DNA of 64,000 nt from Theristus sp. LFF4_11 (taxonomy: Eukaryota; Nematoda; Chromadorea; Monhysterida; Xyalidae). Location of the stretch: the NCBI GenBank assembly GCA_030248135.1, contig JASANC010004322.1, positions 61,774-125,773 of the forward strand, read 5' to 3'. The position numbers and the translations under genes are program-made. Of this stretch, positions 58,601 through 64,000 are shown one piece after another. The stretch's first letter is position 1, and every line of letters begins with the position of its first letter. A model generated the notes under the pieces. That model worked only from the letters and a program-made list of their open reading frames with translations, was not told the DNA's origin and did no database searches.

Positions 58601-61600
58601 GGTGAGTCGTGAGTCTTGTTGAGATTTTTGGCGATGTTTCCAGCCAGGGTCAACCCAGAGAAGCGTACTGAACGCTATTGAGTAGGGCGCCCATCGAGTT
58701 TTCTCTGTCATTAAGTGCCTATACAACCCTCGGCGGGGATCGATCCCCGAGCGCACAGACAACAGTCTAACGCACTACCACCAGGCCACGAGCGGTGACA
58801 ACAGTCTGATTGAACATGCTCACACGCCTGCTTTTCTGGCTGTGTGCGTGCACCCAGATTGCTGGATTGGAGCCGGTTTCCATTGTGCGTTTGCCTGACG
58901 CTGAAAAGCGCCGCCGAATAAAACAGAACAGAGCACTGTTGCGCAGTCGCGAACAAACACACTGGCACACCACATACGCGCATGCACATGCTGTTCATGC
59001 AGTTTCTCATCGGAGTTTCCTGCCGGTTTGCGAATGAAAATGCATGGATAATAAAAACTGAACCATCCGTTAAACGCAAGCACACGGAACACGGACCATA
59101 TGCGTGTCCGCATTGTGCTCTGTAACGAAATCTTAAGTAGCCCAGCCCCCCGTTTTCCCGAGCTCATTTCAGACGCAGTACGCGCATGCGCTCGCGACGG
59201 TCCGGTCGGGCGAGAAGACACTGGACGAGCTGAATCCCATTCTACCGCCGCACGATCTGCCCGAGGTGCCCCCGATTCCGGAAGTGCCGGCGGAAGTCCG
59301 CGGAAACACTGCAGGTTTGACTCCACCTCCAGGGGGTACGGTTAGGGGAGGAAAGAATCCGGATTGTTTTTTTTGATAATTTTTTTACAAGTTCGGTTCG
59401 CTCGAAGCGTCTCGTCGAGCTGAGTTCAGCTAGGCCATTTTCCGAACGACCCGGTAACTATAAGAGCGAAAATCGTGTTTTATGCGCCTAGATTGGGAGC
59501 AGAGTCATATGCGGACGCGCGAGACGAGCGGGACAGCGCATTACGTATCATTCAGGATTTCGGTTCGAGAGTTGGCAAAGTGTATGTGTGTGCAGTCGAA
59601 CTCTAAATTATAGGCAATCAGCTGATTGGCTAGTGATCACGTGATGCGTGCTTTCGGCGCAGGCATTGCTGGTACTGGTGGAGTCCGTCCTGCACCGAAA
59701 GCACGCATACACGTGATCAGCAACCAATCAGCTGATTGCCTACAATTTAGCGTTGTTGTTGTTCATCGCCCAACAGGTGGGAAAGGTAGTAACGCAATTC
59801 GCCCGACTGAGTGGGCTCGGTCGGGTGCGGACGCTGATCATTTCGAGTTCGACTGTACTTGCGCATGGAATTGGCGTCTTTTGCAGCGAGCGCACCCGAT
59901 CAACCGCCCACCGCCGCAGCACCGATGATGATCCAGCCGAACCCCACCACCACCGCCACCAGTGCACCAATTCCGAACGGCCTCCATGGTGGCGCTGGCG
60001 TCGCGCACCCACGCACGCCACTGAATGACGTCATCGCACTCGAGAGCGAGTCGCAACGGCCACCGAATCGAGCGGCCTCTGGCGGCAGCAGCGCACGTGA
60101 CCAGCCAAGTGACACCGGTGCGTCGTCGTCGTCGCTGCCATCGGAGCCGTCGATCCCGGCGCATCCGCCCGGCTTCTCGCCGAACCCGACGCCCGTTCAG
60201 GTGTGGGACAGTGGATTTTGTGGGTGGTTTTTGGTCTTTTGGTCGGTTTGGTTTCTCGAATGTTGTTCGTTGTCGCTGCGGAAAGGTGCGGGTCGCACCA
60301 GTTTTAGTCGTCACACGTGAGCGATCGTGTTTGGTTGTTGTTGTTGTTGTTGTTGAACGACAGACGGGAATGGTAGTGACGCGCGATTTGGCCGATCGAG
60401 CAGGCTCGGTCGGTTGTAAACGCTGTGTGCGAGCGGCGTCGTTGTCCGCATAGTGTTTGGTCGGACCCACCCGACCCGCGAACGGCTCGGACATGCTGGT
60501 GCGGTACAGGCACAGCCCGTTTTTTGCTGGTTTTGGCTTCCCGAATGTATGCCACCTGCGCGGTGAACAATTGCCGCAAAACCATCGCGCCTCTTCTTGA
60601 AATGGGCCATTCATGTTGACGTTGGCAACTGACGGAACAACGTTTCTCTTTGTGCCAGCCCGCCGCCGCAGTGCGGTCAACGTCCCGCTCTGGCACGCCC
60701 GCGGTCGCCGGTCACGGGCAGCAACCGCAGCAGCCGAACAAGCCGATCATCGACAGTCTGTTCGACTTGCTGCTCGCGATGGATGACACGATCACGAGGT
60801 GCCCGGGTGCTTGAAATATTCAATCGAAATGAATATTATTAGAAAAAATGAAATAAAACACCACGAACTGATCGCTGATTGGCTGCGTTAGAGTGGCTGT
60901 TGCTTCATGAATGCCACTTAGCTGGCGATGCAATGCAATTGTCACCGGTAGACTTTTGCGTGTTGCATTGATGTTACTTTGTTCTTTGGATACATGAAAA
61001 TGACACCCTCCCCCCTCCCCCCCCCCCTGTTTGCCCCGCACCAGAGGCACGGATGTTTGCTTTGTCGTCGTGTTTCAGAGCTGAAGTCCTCAAATATCTG
61101 AACGTATGTCGCGTCAAAAAGGAACTGAAGAACTTCAACAGTTTGGCCGATTTGAAAGTCGCCGCGTTTCAGCATATTATGAATGAGCGAGCGGTTTGTT
61201 GGATTCATTCACGAAATTTTCGGCGTTTCTTTTCTTACTAGAATACTGAACGGTGATTGGCTGCTTCCATCGTTTTTTTTGTGGCATCCATTCACATACC
61301 CGTCGCGTGTGACGCTGGTTGATTCATGCTCCATGAATGGTGCTGAACGTGCCAAATATAACAGAATTGTATCGTTATTGTTTTCGTTTTCAAATCAAAA
61401 AGTACCCGGTACTTGGCGATAGTGTTCTTTTCTGCATTTCAGCCTCGCCAAAAATAATAAGACCAAACAGGGATGAACTGTTCATGATCATTCGCTTTGG
61501 GCGCTAAATAAAACGGAACTGAGCGCTTTGTTTGAGTTTTCTGTCATGTGAAATTGCGATAAAAGCATAGCGATTCCAAACTGCAGTGTTTGCGCACACA

Positions 61601-63652
61601 GACTCAACAACCGCAGTACGAGCACGCAAACCAGGCGAATGCCAACTTTGACGCCGTTCCTGGTCAATGCGTCTATCCGGTGCCAGCCGCTTCCGCTTTT
61701 GGGGCCTCGGCGTTGGTCTCCTGTCCATATGGCGGCGCGACTCCACAGGCCTTACCGCAGGTGAACGAAATTATGATCTTTTATTTTGGTCGCGAGACTC
61801 AATGCGCCCATAGATCGGGGAAACAGTTTCATGCATGACGCGGCAATTCAAAATTGGCAAACTGATCCGACTCCTCTAAACAGGGCCGGGTCACTTGGGC
61901 TATTTTGAATTGGCACATTAAGACTGAAACGAGTTTTCCTTGCTACGACTATACATGCATTGAGTCGCAGAATCTGAAAATAATTGATAATAGACTACCG
62001 TATTACCTCTATTAACCCCCCCCCCAAAATTAATCCCCCCCCCAAAAATAAACCCCCACCCCCTCGACAAGTTTCCAAATAATCCCCCCCCCCAAAAAAT
62101 AAACCCCCATGGGGGTTTATTAGAAACCTGTTTGAAACACATACCTAGCGAATTCAGTGGCTGAATGCAGTGACATTGGTGAAATTGAGCTACCAAAGGC
62201 CCCAAAGGGATGAGTTAGGGGTAATTTCATTACAAAAGGCTGTTACAAAAGGAAATCTCTGAGAAAAGTAGAAGTTTCTGTGACTTTCTTGCCTGCCATG
62301 CAAGGTATTTTTGCCATTTTTCAACAAACCCCCACCCCTAGAATTTGTTTGTAAATAAACCCCCCCCCCCAAAAAAAATAAAGCCCCCCCCCAAAAATAA
62401 ACCCCCACCCCCAGAAGTCGCTGAAGAAATAAACCCCCATGGGGGTTTATTAGAGGTAATACGGTACCTAAATAAACTAACTAACCTAACGGTGTGTTTG
62501 TGTGTGGAACATTGCGGCATGATCTATCAGACATTTCACAACGTTCACGGTGCAGTATTGCAGGGCGGCGCAAAAGTCATTCAACAGTCTCAATTAGATT
62601 TTCCCCCTATCAATCATTAACCAGTTTTGACCGAAAACTGGCACATGTAAACTTGTTCGCTCTCGAATGACCGAATTCCGCTCATTTTAACGTGCATAGC
62701 ACGCGTTTCAAAATTTTTCCTCCTGTTTTCCAGCGCCAGCGCAGTAATCTCTGGAACTTTGACTTTCTGTCAATTTTTCCGCAGAAAATCTAATCCACCA
62801 AGGTTTGTTTCGAGTTCAGCTATCTGGTGCTGCGAGCTCCAGTTTCTCGCAGTTGTCCGGTTTGCCACCGCCTCAGCAGCCGATGAGCCCGACCATTCCG
62901 GCAGCCGGTCTCCCGGCCGCAACCGTCCAGCCGCCAATCGCCGCGTCCTCGGCACGCCGCCATCCACCGCCGAGCGGTGCCGGGCCTGGTCCGGCCCGGA
63001 TGCAGCCGTCTTGTTAGTGCGCTTCTTGTTGTGGTCTGCTTCTTTGTTTGCCGTTTTTTTTTCTCGCGTTCTTGGCGGATGATGTTCGTTTGGCGAAGAC
63101 AAGCCAGCACTGTGATCTGTCGCATCACTATTGTGGATTTATTCAAACGTGTCCGCACTAAAATGACGTCATTTGTTTTAAAAACGCCCGTTTGTTAACG
63201 TACAAGCACTAAAAAGTCAGTTTGGTGTGACTGATTCGATATTCACCAATTGTTTACGGGAAGAAATCGGCTAAACGGATAGTCTGGTTTGCTGTGAACG
63301 ACAAGCGCATGTTTGGCGGCACATGACGTCATTTCAGTGGGACACGTTTAAAAAAATAGGTCATATTAACCAAGCAACCCAACGAAATACACAGCCTCTA
63401 CCGAAACCTGTCTCAATCACCACCATTGCAGCGGTCACACAAGCGCAACAGCTCGCCTCGCGTCGTCTCCGCCAGCAGCAACAGCAACATGATGACCACC
63501 GCCAAGACCCGTCCGAAAGCTACGACGATCAACAGCCGCAGTGTTGCATCTGCCTGTGCCCGTTTCCGGCCGACGCGCGACCGGGCCGCGACAAAGCGGC
63601 CGCCGTGCAACAGTGCCCGAACGTGAAGTGCCCGCAAATGTACCACCGTGAC
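46300..63652 (+). CDS. TTC3: TTC3/DZIP3-type RING E3 ubiquitin ligase, 3' end outside window
   Basis: At least 26 exons join in phase: 46293-46455, 46602-46694, 47295-47458, 47784-47949, 48245-48360, 48402-48457, 48862-48992, 49303-49425, 49719-49935, 51432-51570, 53548-53688, 54284-54724, 54987-55821, 56209-56316, 56682-56758, 56855-56905, 56994-57087, 57684-57787, 58460-58601, 59173-59314, 59887-60200, 60659-60798, 61079-61193, 61587-61760, 62820 to about 63016, 63432-63652. Order: TPR-like helices, a Cys/His module (CTEQCAVYFHLRCFLANE), a basic Lys-rich segment, disordered repeats, coiled coils, a helical pre-RING segment and a RING start (CCICLCPFP). This order is that of TTC3 and DZIP3, which ubiquitinate substrates with E2 enzymes. 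ATG 46300 is the chosen start; the frame is open upstream to the acceptor, so more 5' exons are possible. About 1550 residues lie in the window. Confidence 0.87.
46765..46868. mobile_element. CAATCAGCTGATTGG-type MITE, family C, partial copy
   Basis: ATTAGCTGATTGGTTGG, GTGATCACGTGATGCATGC, GGCGGAGTCC and then the inverted half GGACTCCGCC follow the family order seen at 59598-59752. Lies in intron 2 of the TTC3-like gene. Confidence 0.6.
46873..47122. mobile_element. Degenerate short relative of the 24442 mariner-like element
   Basis: GGTGATCCAAAAAAGATTCCA and AAAATGCTCTCATTGGCTTG TGCTGAGATGTT match the left repeat of 24442-25534 with substitutions. GGCCCACCCTG near 47112 is the remnant right end. 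Only about 250 bp long, hence deleted internally. Confidence 0.6.
48038..48205. mobile_element. CAATCAGCTGATTGG-type MITE, family C copy
   Basis: AACTCCTAAATTATAGGCG, GCTGATTGGCTGATCACG and GCGTGCTTTC at the left, inverted as CACGTAAACACAATTACC, CCAATCAGCTGATTG and TAAGAGTTT at the right. About 168 bp, ending about 40 bp before the exon at 48245. Confidence 0.7.
48862..49425 (+). CDS. TTC3/DZIP3 Cys/His module (exons 48862-48992 and 49303-49425)
   Basis: The joined exons read RVAFVVLRCTEQCAVYFHLR then CFLANERVCE, followed by GRCRSKANGSHENCIRSIEF. The pattern C-x3-C-x4-FH-x2-CF, then a second Cys group and an I-x-x-I/F hydrophobic strand, is a hallmark of TTC3 and DZIP3 and probably binds zinc. 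It is the strongest family evidence apart from the RING. Acceptor TTTTTTTCAG; phases 1 to 0, then 0 to 0. Confidence 0.8.
49459..49530. repeat. (GTTT)n microsatellite
   Basis: About 17 tandem GTTT units in the intron just downstream of exon 49303-49425, followed by TTTTG variants. Confidence 0.97.
50035..50813. mobile_element. hAT-type MITE (779 bp) with perfect 8-bp target duplication
   Basis: TAGGGTTGGCATGGTAAAA at the left and ACGGTATTTTGCCAACCCTA at the right are inverted. Flanks CGTGCAAG at 50027-50034 and 50814-50821 are identical. Subterminal ACCGGT and TTACCGGTAAAA repeats cluster at both ends. No transposase. Lies in the intron 49936-51431. Confidence 0.95.
50831..51350. mobile_element. 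Fold-back element with ATTCCGGCCCG tandem arms
   Basis: The left arm has six ATTCCGGCCCG units (50833-50922), then AATTTTCGCCAGC and AACAATATTAAACCACACG to about 50967. The right arm (51230-51350) is its inverted copy with five units. An AT-rich loop of about 260 bp separates them. It begins ten bases after the target duplication of the hAT element at 50035-50813. Confidence 0.88.
51768..53283 (-). mobile_element. hAT transposon with truncated transposase (1516 bp)
   Basis: TAGGGATGGATCCGGCAAAT at the left and CCGGCTCCATCCCTA at the right are inverted. Flanks GCTATGTC (51760-51767) and GTTATGTC (53284-53291) differ at one of eight bases. Both ends are packed with GGATCCGGCAAA and CCGGAATCC motifs, like the subterminal binding sites of hAT transposases. 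It carries the transposase remnant 52729-52022 and lies between TTC3-like exons 51432-51570 and 53548-53688. Confidence 0.93.
52022..52729 (-). pseudogene. hAT transposase C-terminal fragment
   Basis: 235 codons, opening MVLPAVCALKQRIEQV and ending FLNGVLPALDYPYAM. It includes the hAT dimerisation signature (LDFWRLNSSKYPKLSTIVRR and LLTSVASERMFSEA). The BED finger and most of the catalytic core expected in a full hAT enzyme are absent, consistent with the short 1.5 kb element. The remaining frame is intact, so loss is by 5' deletion rather than by stops. A truncated protein could still bind partner transposases. Confidence 0.88.
54284..54724 (+). CDS. TTC3-like exon with predicted helical region
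   Basis: Acceptor CCACGCAG, exit phase 2 at GG before GTTGGT. A Thr/Ser/Asp-rich start and a charged segment lead to NDWQSTAGMLRANIETAVER and KIEVLEELAASIAANSGRPI with DSEIFDAFNRAYSC. Alternating hydrophobics suggest three helices. I do not recognise a named domain here; its position between the Cys/His module and coiled coils fits the variable middle of TTC3/DZIP3. Confidence 0.7.
54987..55821 (+). CDS. TTC3-like disordered exon carrying a 13-residue tandem repeat
   Basis: 835 bp (or 832 bp from the alternative acceptor three bases on), Gln/Ser/Asn/Lys-rich throughout. It starts PTPTPLPSVETTASKLG, passes through seven repeats at 55354-55626, then a phospho-acceptor-rich acidic region (EDDDTGEEASSDEQ), and ends ERIEELLERN, which leads into the coiled coil of the next exons. 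Phase 2 in, 0 out. Confidence 0.8.
55354..55626 (+). repeat. Coding minisatellite, seven 39-bp units (QQPTNSPKRLNSQ)
   Basis: Units 1, 2 and 7 read PTNSPKRLNS; units 3 to 6 read PTNSPKLLNS, differing by CGG against CTG. The units are otherwise essentially identical, indicating recent expansion by slippage or unequal exchange. Each carries a Ser-Pro followed by Lys, a possible proline-directed phosphorylation site. Confidence 0.95.
56209..57087 (+). CDS. TTC3-like coiled-coil exons (56209-56316, 56682-56758, 56855-56905, 56994-57087)
   Basis: Four short exons with phases 0-0, 0-2, 2-2 and 2-0 encode continuous heptad-like sequence: MEKQNKTLRLQNDRLTHEQK, ISELQKQNNQLKARAKELQI, QKEWQAKERQLQE, RIDGLTARLDLANQRAAL. 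TTC3 and DZIP3 have a coiled coil before the RING. Confidence 0.8.
56410..56585. mobile_element. MITE family F copy 3
   Basis: AACAGTTTCATGCTTGTGAC GCGGGAATTC, GCCGAGTCAC, TCAATTGACACATCAAGCATG and GCGCATTGAGTCGC in family order, in the intron 56317-56681. Confidence 0.65.
57177..57420. mobile_element. Imperfect inverted-repeat element with GGGCTGTGCAC motifs
   Basis: GCGACGGTGTGGGGTACCA and GCGCAGCCCGCAAG at the left reappear inverted as CTTGCGGGCTGC and TGGCACCCCTCACCGTCGC at the right. Between them GAGGGCTGTGCAC-like words repeat three times. About 245 bp in the intron 57088-57683. No second copy is seen in the window. Confidence 0.6.
58014..58055. repeat. (GTGCC)n pentanucleotide repeat
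   Basis: About eight GTGCC units, flanked by CTCGAGACGTGCC on one side and an inverted GGCACGTCTCGAG at 57969-57981 on the other, so the array sits in one arm of a hairpin. Confidence 0.9.
58150..58290. mobile_element. CAATCAGCTGATTGG-type MITE, family C, diverged copy
   Basis: GAGCTGATTGGTTCG, AATCACGTGAGG and TATTCTGTGC at the left; GCACAGAATGTATGC, GATCACCAACCAATCAGCTAG inverted at the right. Confidence 0.6.
58622..58801 (-). repeat. tRNA-derived SINE, family A, - copy
   Basis: Read on the minus strand: GTGGCCTGGTGGTAGTGCGT, GGGATCGATCCCC, then TAGGCACTTAATGACAGAGA AAAC and GAGTAGGGC...TTCTCTGGGTTGACCCTGGC. It matches 29051-29275 apart from scattered substitutions and lacks the CAACAC tail. 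It starts about 20 bases after exon 58460-58601. Confidence 0.85.
59598..59752. mobile_element. CAATCAGCTGATTGG-type MITE, family C, best copy (about 155 bp)
   Basis: AACTCTAAATTATAGGCAAT CAGCTGATTGG, GTGATCACGTGATGCGTGC and TTTCGGCGCAGG pair with the inverted half ending CAATCAGCTGATTGCCTACA ATTTAGCG. Other copies: 46765, 48038, 58150. Confidence 0.8.
59887..60200 (+). CDS. TTC3-like Pro/Ala/Ser-rich linker exon
   Basis: 314 bp after acceptor TTTTGCAG, phase 1 to 0. Low-complexity (APDQPPTAAAPMMIQPNP and so on, ending PGFSPNPTPVQ). Disordered linker between coiled coil and pre-RING helices; no domain. Confidence 0.78.
60659..61193 (+). CDS. TTC3/DZIP3-like helical pre-RING segment (exons 60659-60798, 61079-61193)
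   Basis: After a short linker the exons encode KPIIDSLFDLLLAMDDTITR, AEVLKYLNVCRVKKELKNFN and SLADLKVAAFQHIMNERA. A hydrophobic helix, then Thr-Arg and a second helix ending in a Leu-rich third, resembles the conserved helical segment found shortly before the RING in TTC3 and DZIP3. Phase 0 to 2, then 2 to 0. Confidence 0.7.
61789..61973. mobile_element. MITE family F copy 4
   Basis: GCGAGACTCAATGCGCCCAT AGATCGG at the left and TGCATTGAGTCGC at the right; GGGCCGGGTCACTTGGGC in the middle. It sits directly beside a G-rich element starting at 61998. Confidence 0.7.
61998..62464. mobile_element. G-rich TIR element, family G copy 4 (467 bp, inverted)
   Basis: CCGTATTACCTCTATTAACC after TA (61996-61997), to GAGGTAATACGG before TA (62465-62466). 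Same length as the copy at 27885. Lies in the intron 61761-62819. Confidence 0.88.
62820..63016 (+). CDS. TTC3-like Pro/Ala-rich exon, 3' boundary uncertain
   Basis: Acceptor GAGTTCAG, phase 0; reads LSGAASSSFSQLSGLPPPQQ and on to ARRHPPPSGAGPG. The frame ends in TAG at 63015. The best-looking donor (TTA before GTGCGC, 63017) leaves phase 2, but the next exon needs phase 1. Donors that give phase 1 (GCG before GTGCCG or CTG before GTCCGG, about 62976-62990) are weaker. One of these, or an intervening exon, must be used. Confidence 0.6.
63131..63363. mobile_element. TA-inserted MITE with terminal CRE motifs, copy 2
   Basis: 233 bp between TA dinucleotides (63129-63130, 63364-63365), the inverse of 20417-20650 throughout. 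TGACGTCA at 63164-63171 and 63324-63331. It ends about 70 bp before the RING exon. Confidence 0.85.
63432..63652 (+). CDS. Start of the RING domain of the TTC3-like ligase
   Basis: Acceptor CACCATTGCAG, donor GAC before GTGCGT. A Gln-rich stretch precedes QCCICLCPFPADARPGRDKA, then VQQCPNVKCPQMYHRD. C-x2-C, then C-x4-C, then H gives the first RING ligands; the rest must lie in exons right of the window. The insertion between the first and second Cys pairs (AVQQCPNVKC) is longer than in a minimal RING-H2. Confidence 0.8.
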
Positions 63653-63756
63653 GTGCGTGCGGAATGTTGCGTTTGGCTTGCTTGCCTATACCTCATGGCG
63701 TCTTACATATCTCTGGTATTGTGCCGTGCACTGCAGAATGAAACTGACTGACCTGT

Positions 63757-63970
63757 TACGGTCAGGGTGCAAGGAGCGCGCGAAAGTTAAATGGTGAAAG
63801 AAAAAGGAACGTTCAGAAACCCCCATTGCGTGGAACATTTGACATGTTCCTTTTCTTAAATTGATTGGGTTCTTTCGTGCTATGCTGTTCATTCGTTGTC
63901 CCTTTGCGCGCACGATTGAGAAAACAATACGGCATTCTTGAAACAAAAAAACTGATCGGTGCAACTGATG
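63757..63970. mobile_element. TA-type MITE family T, degenerate copy
   Basis: CAGGGTGCAAGGAGCGCGCG AAAGTTAAATGG, TTCAGAAACCCCC, TGCTGTTCATTCG and GGCATTCTTGAAACAAAAAA follow the family order. The outer TATGGCC ends are lost. Lies in the last intron seen. Confidence 0.65.
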
Positions 63971-64000
63971 TCACCTTGATTATGACAAGACATGGAGTGT

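Noticed and set aside
59838..60680. 280-codon minus-strand frame
   Set aside because: Antisense of Pro/Ala/Ser-rich exons 59887-60200 and 60659-60798; it crosses introns and has no domain.

Overview
This is a eukaryotic (metazoan) genomic window, not a bacterial one. Genes are split into many short exons bounded by GT/AG sites. The acceptors are mostly a T-run followed immediately by CAG. Introns and intergenic DNA are full of small transposons, and tRNA-derived SINEs are present. The three recognisable genes are animal families. The tight TTTCAG-type acceptors resemble nematodes and some other ecdysozoans, but the species cannot be fixed from sequence alone.

Layout. (1) About 486-15047, + strand: the 3' part of an AF4/FMR2 (AFF/Lilliputian) family gene, the scaffold of the super elongation complex, ending in a conserved C-terminal homology domain. 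The intron from 726 to 8792 is about 8 kb. (2) 15048-20368: AT-rich non-coding DNA with small MITEs. (3) 23165-20730, - strand: a three-exon secreted group III phospholipase A2 with signal peptide, basic processing site, Ca-loop and Cys-Cys-x-x-His-Asp motif. (4) 23.2-45 kb: gene-poor and A-rich on the + strand. It holds a mariner-like element, two 467-471 bp G-rich elements plus one interrupted by another MITE, SINEs, and a few splice-bounded segments that may be exons of an unrecognised minus-strand transcript. (5) About 46300-63652 and past the right edge, + strand: a gene of at least 26 exons for a TTC3/DZIP3-type RING E3 ubiquitin ligase. It shows a TPR-like start, a Cys/His module, a Pro/Gln tandem-repeat exon, coiled coils and the first part of a RING. 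Its introns hold hAT elements, a fold-back element and several TA-inserted MITEs.

The genes do not form an operon or pathway. The exon models are joined by reading-frame phase, and nearly every junction is consistent. The most informative non-coding material is the transposon record: several families can be delimited to the base by target-site duplications. Four nested or abutting insertions are visible: a 264 bp MITE in a G-rich element, a CRE-bearing MITE in a palindromic MITE, a 185 bp element in another MITE, and a MITE that completes the phospholipase polyadenylation signal. I found no CRISPR, operon, phage or clear RNA gene.
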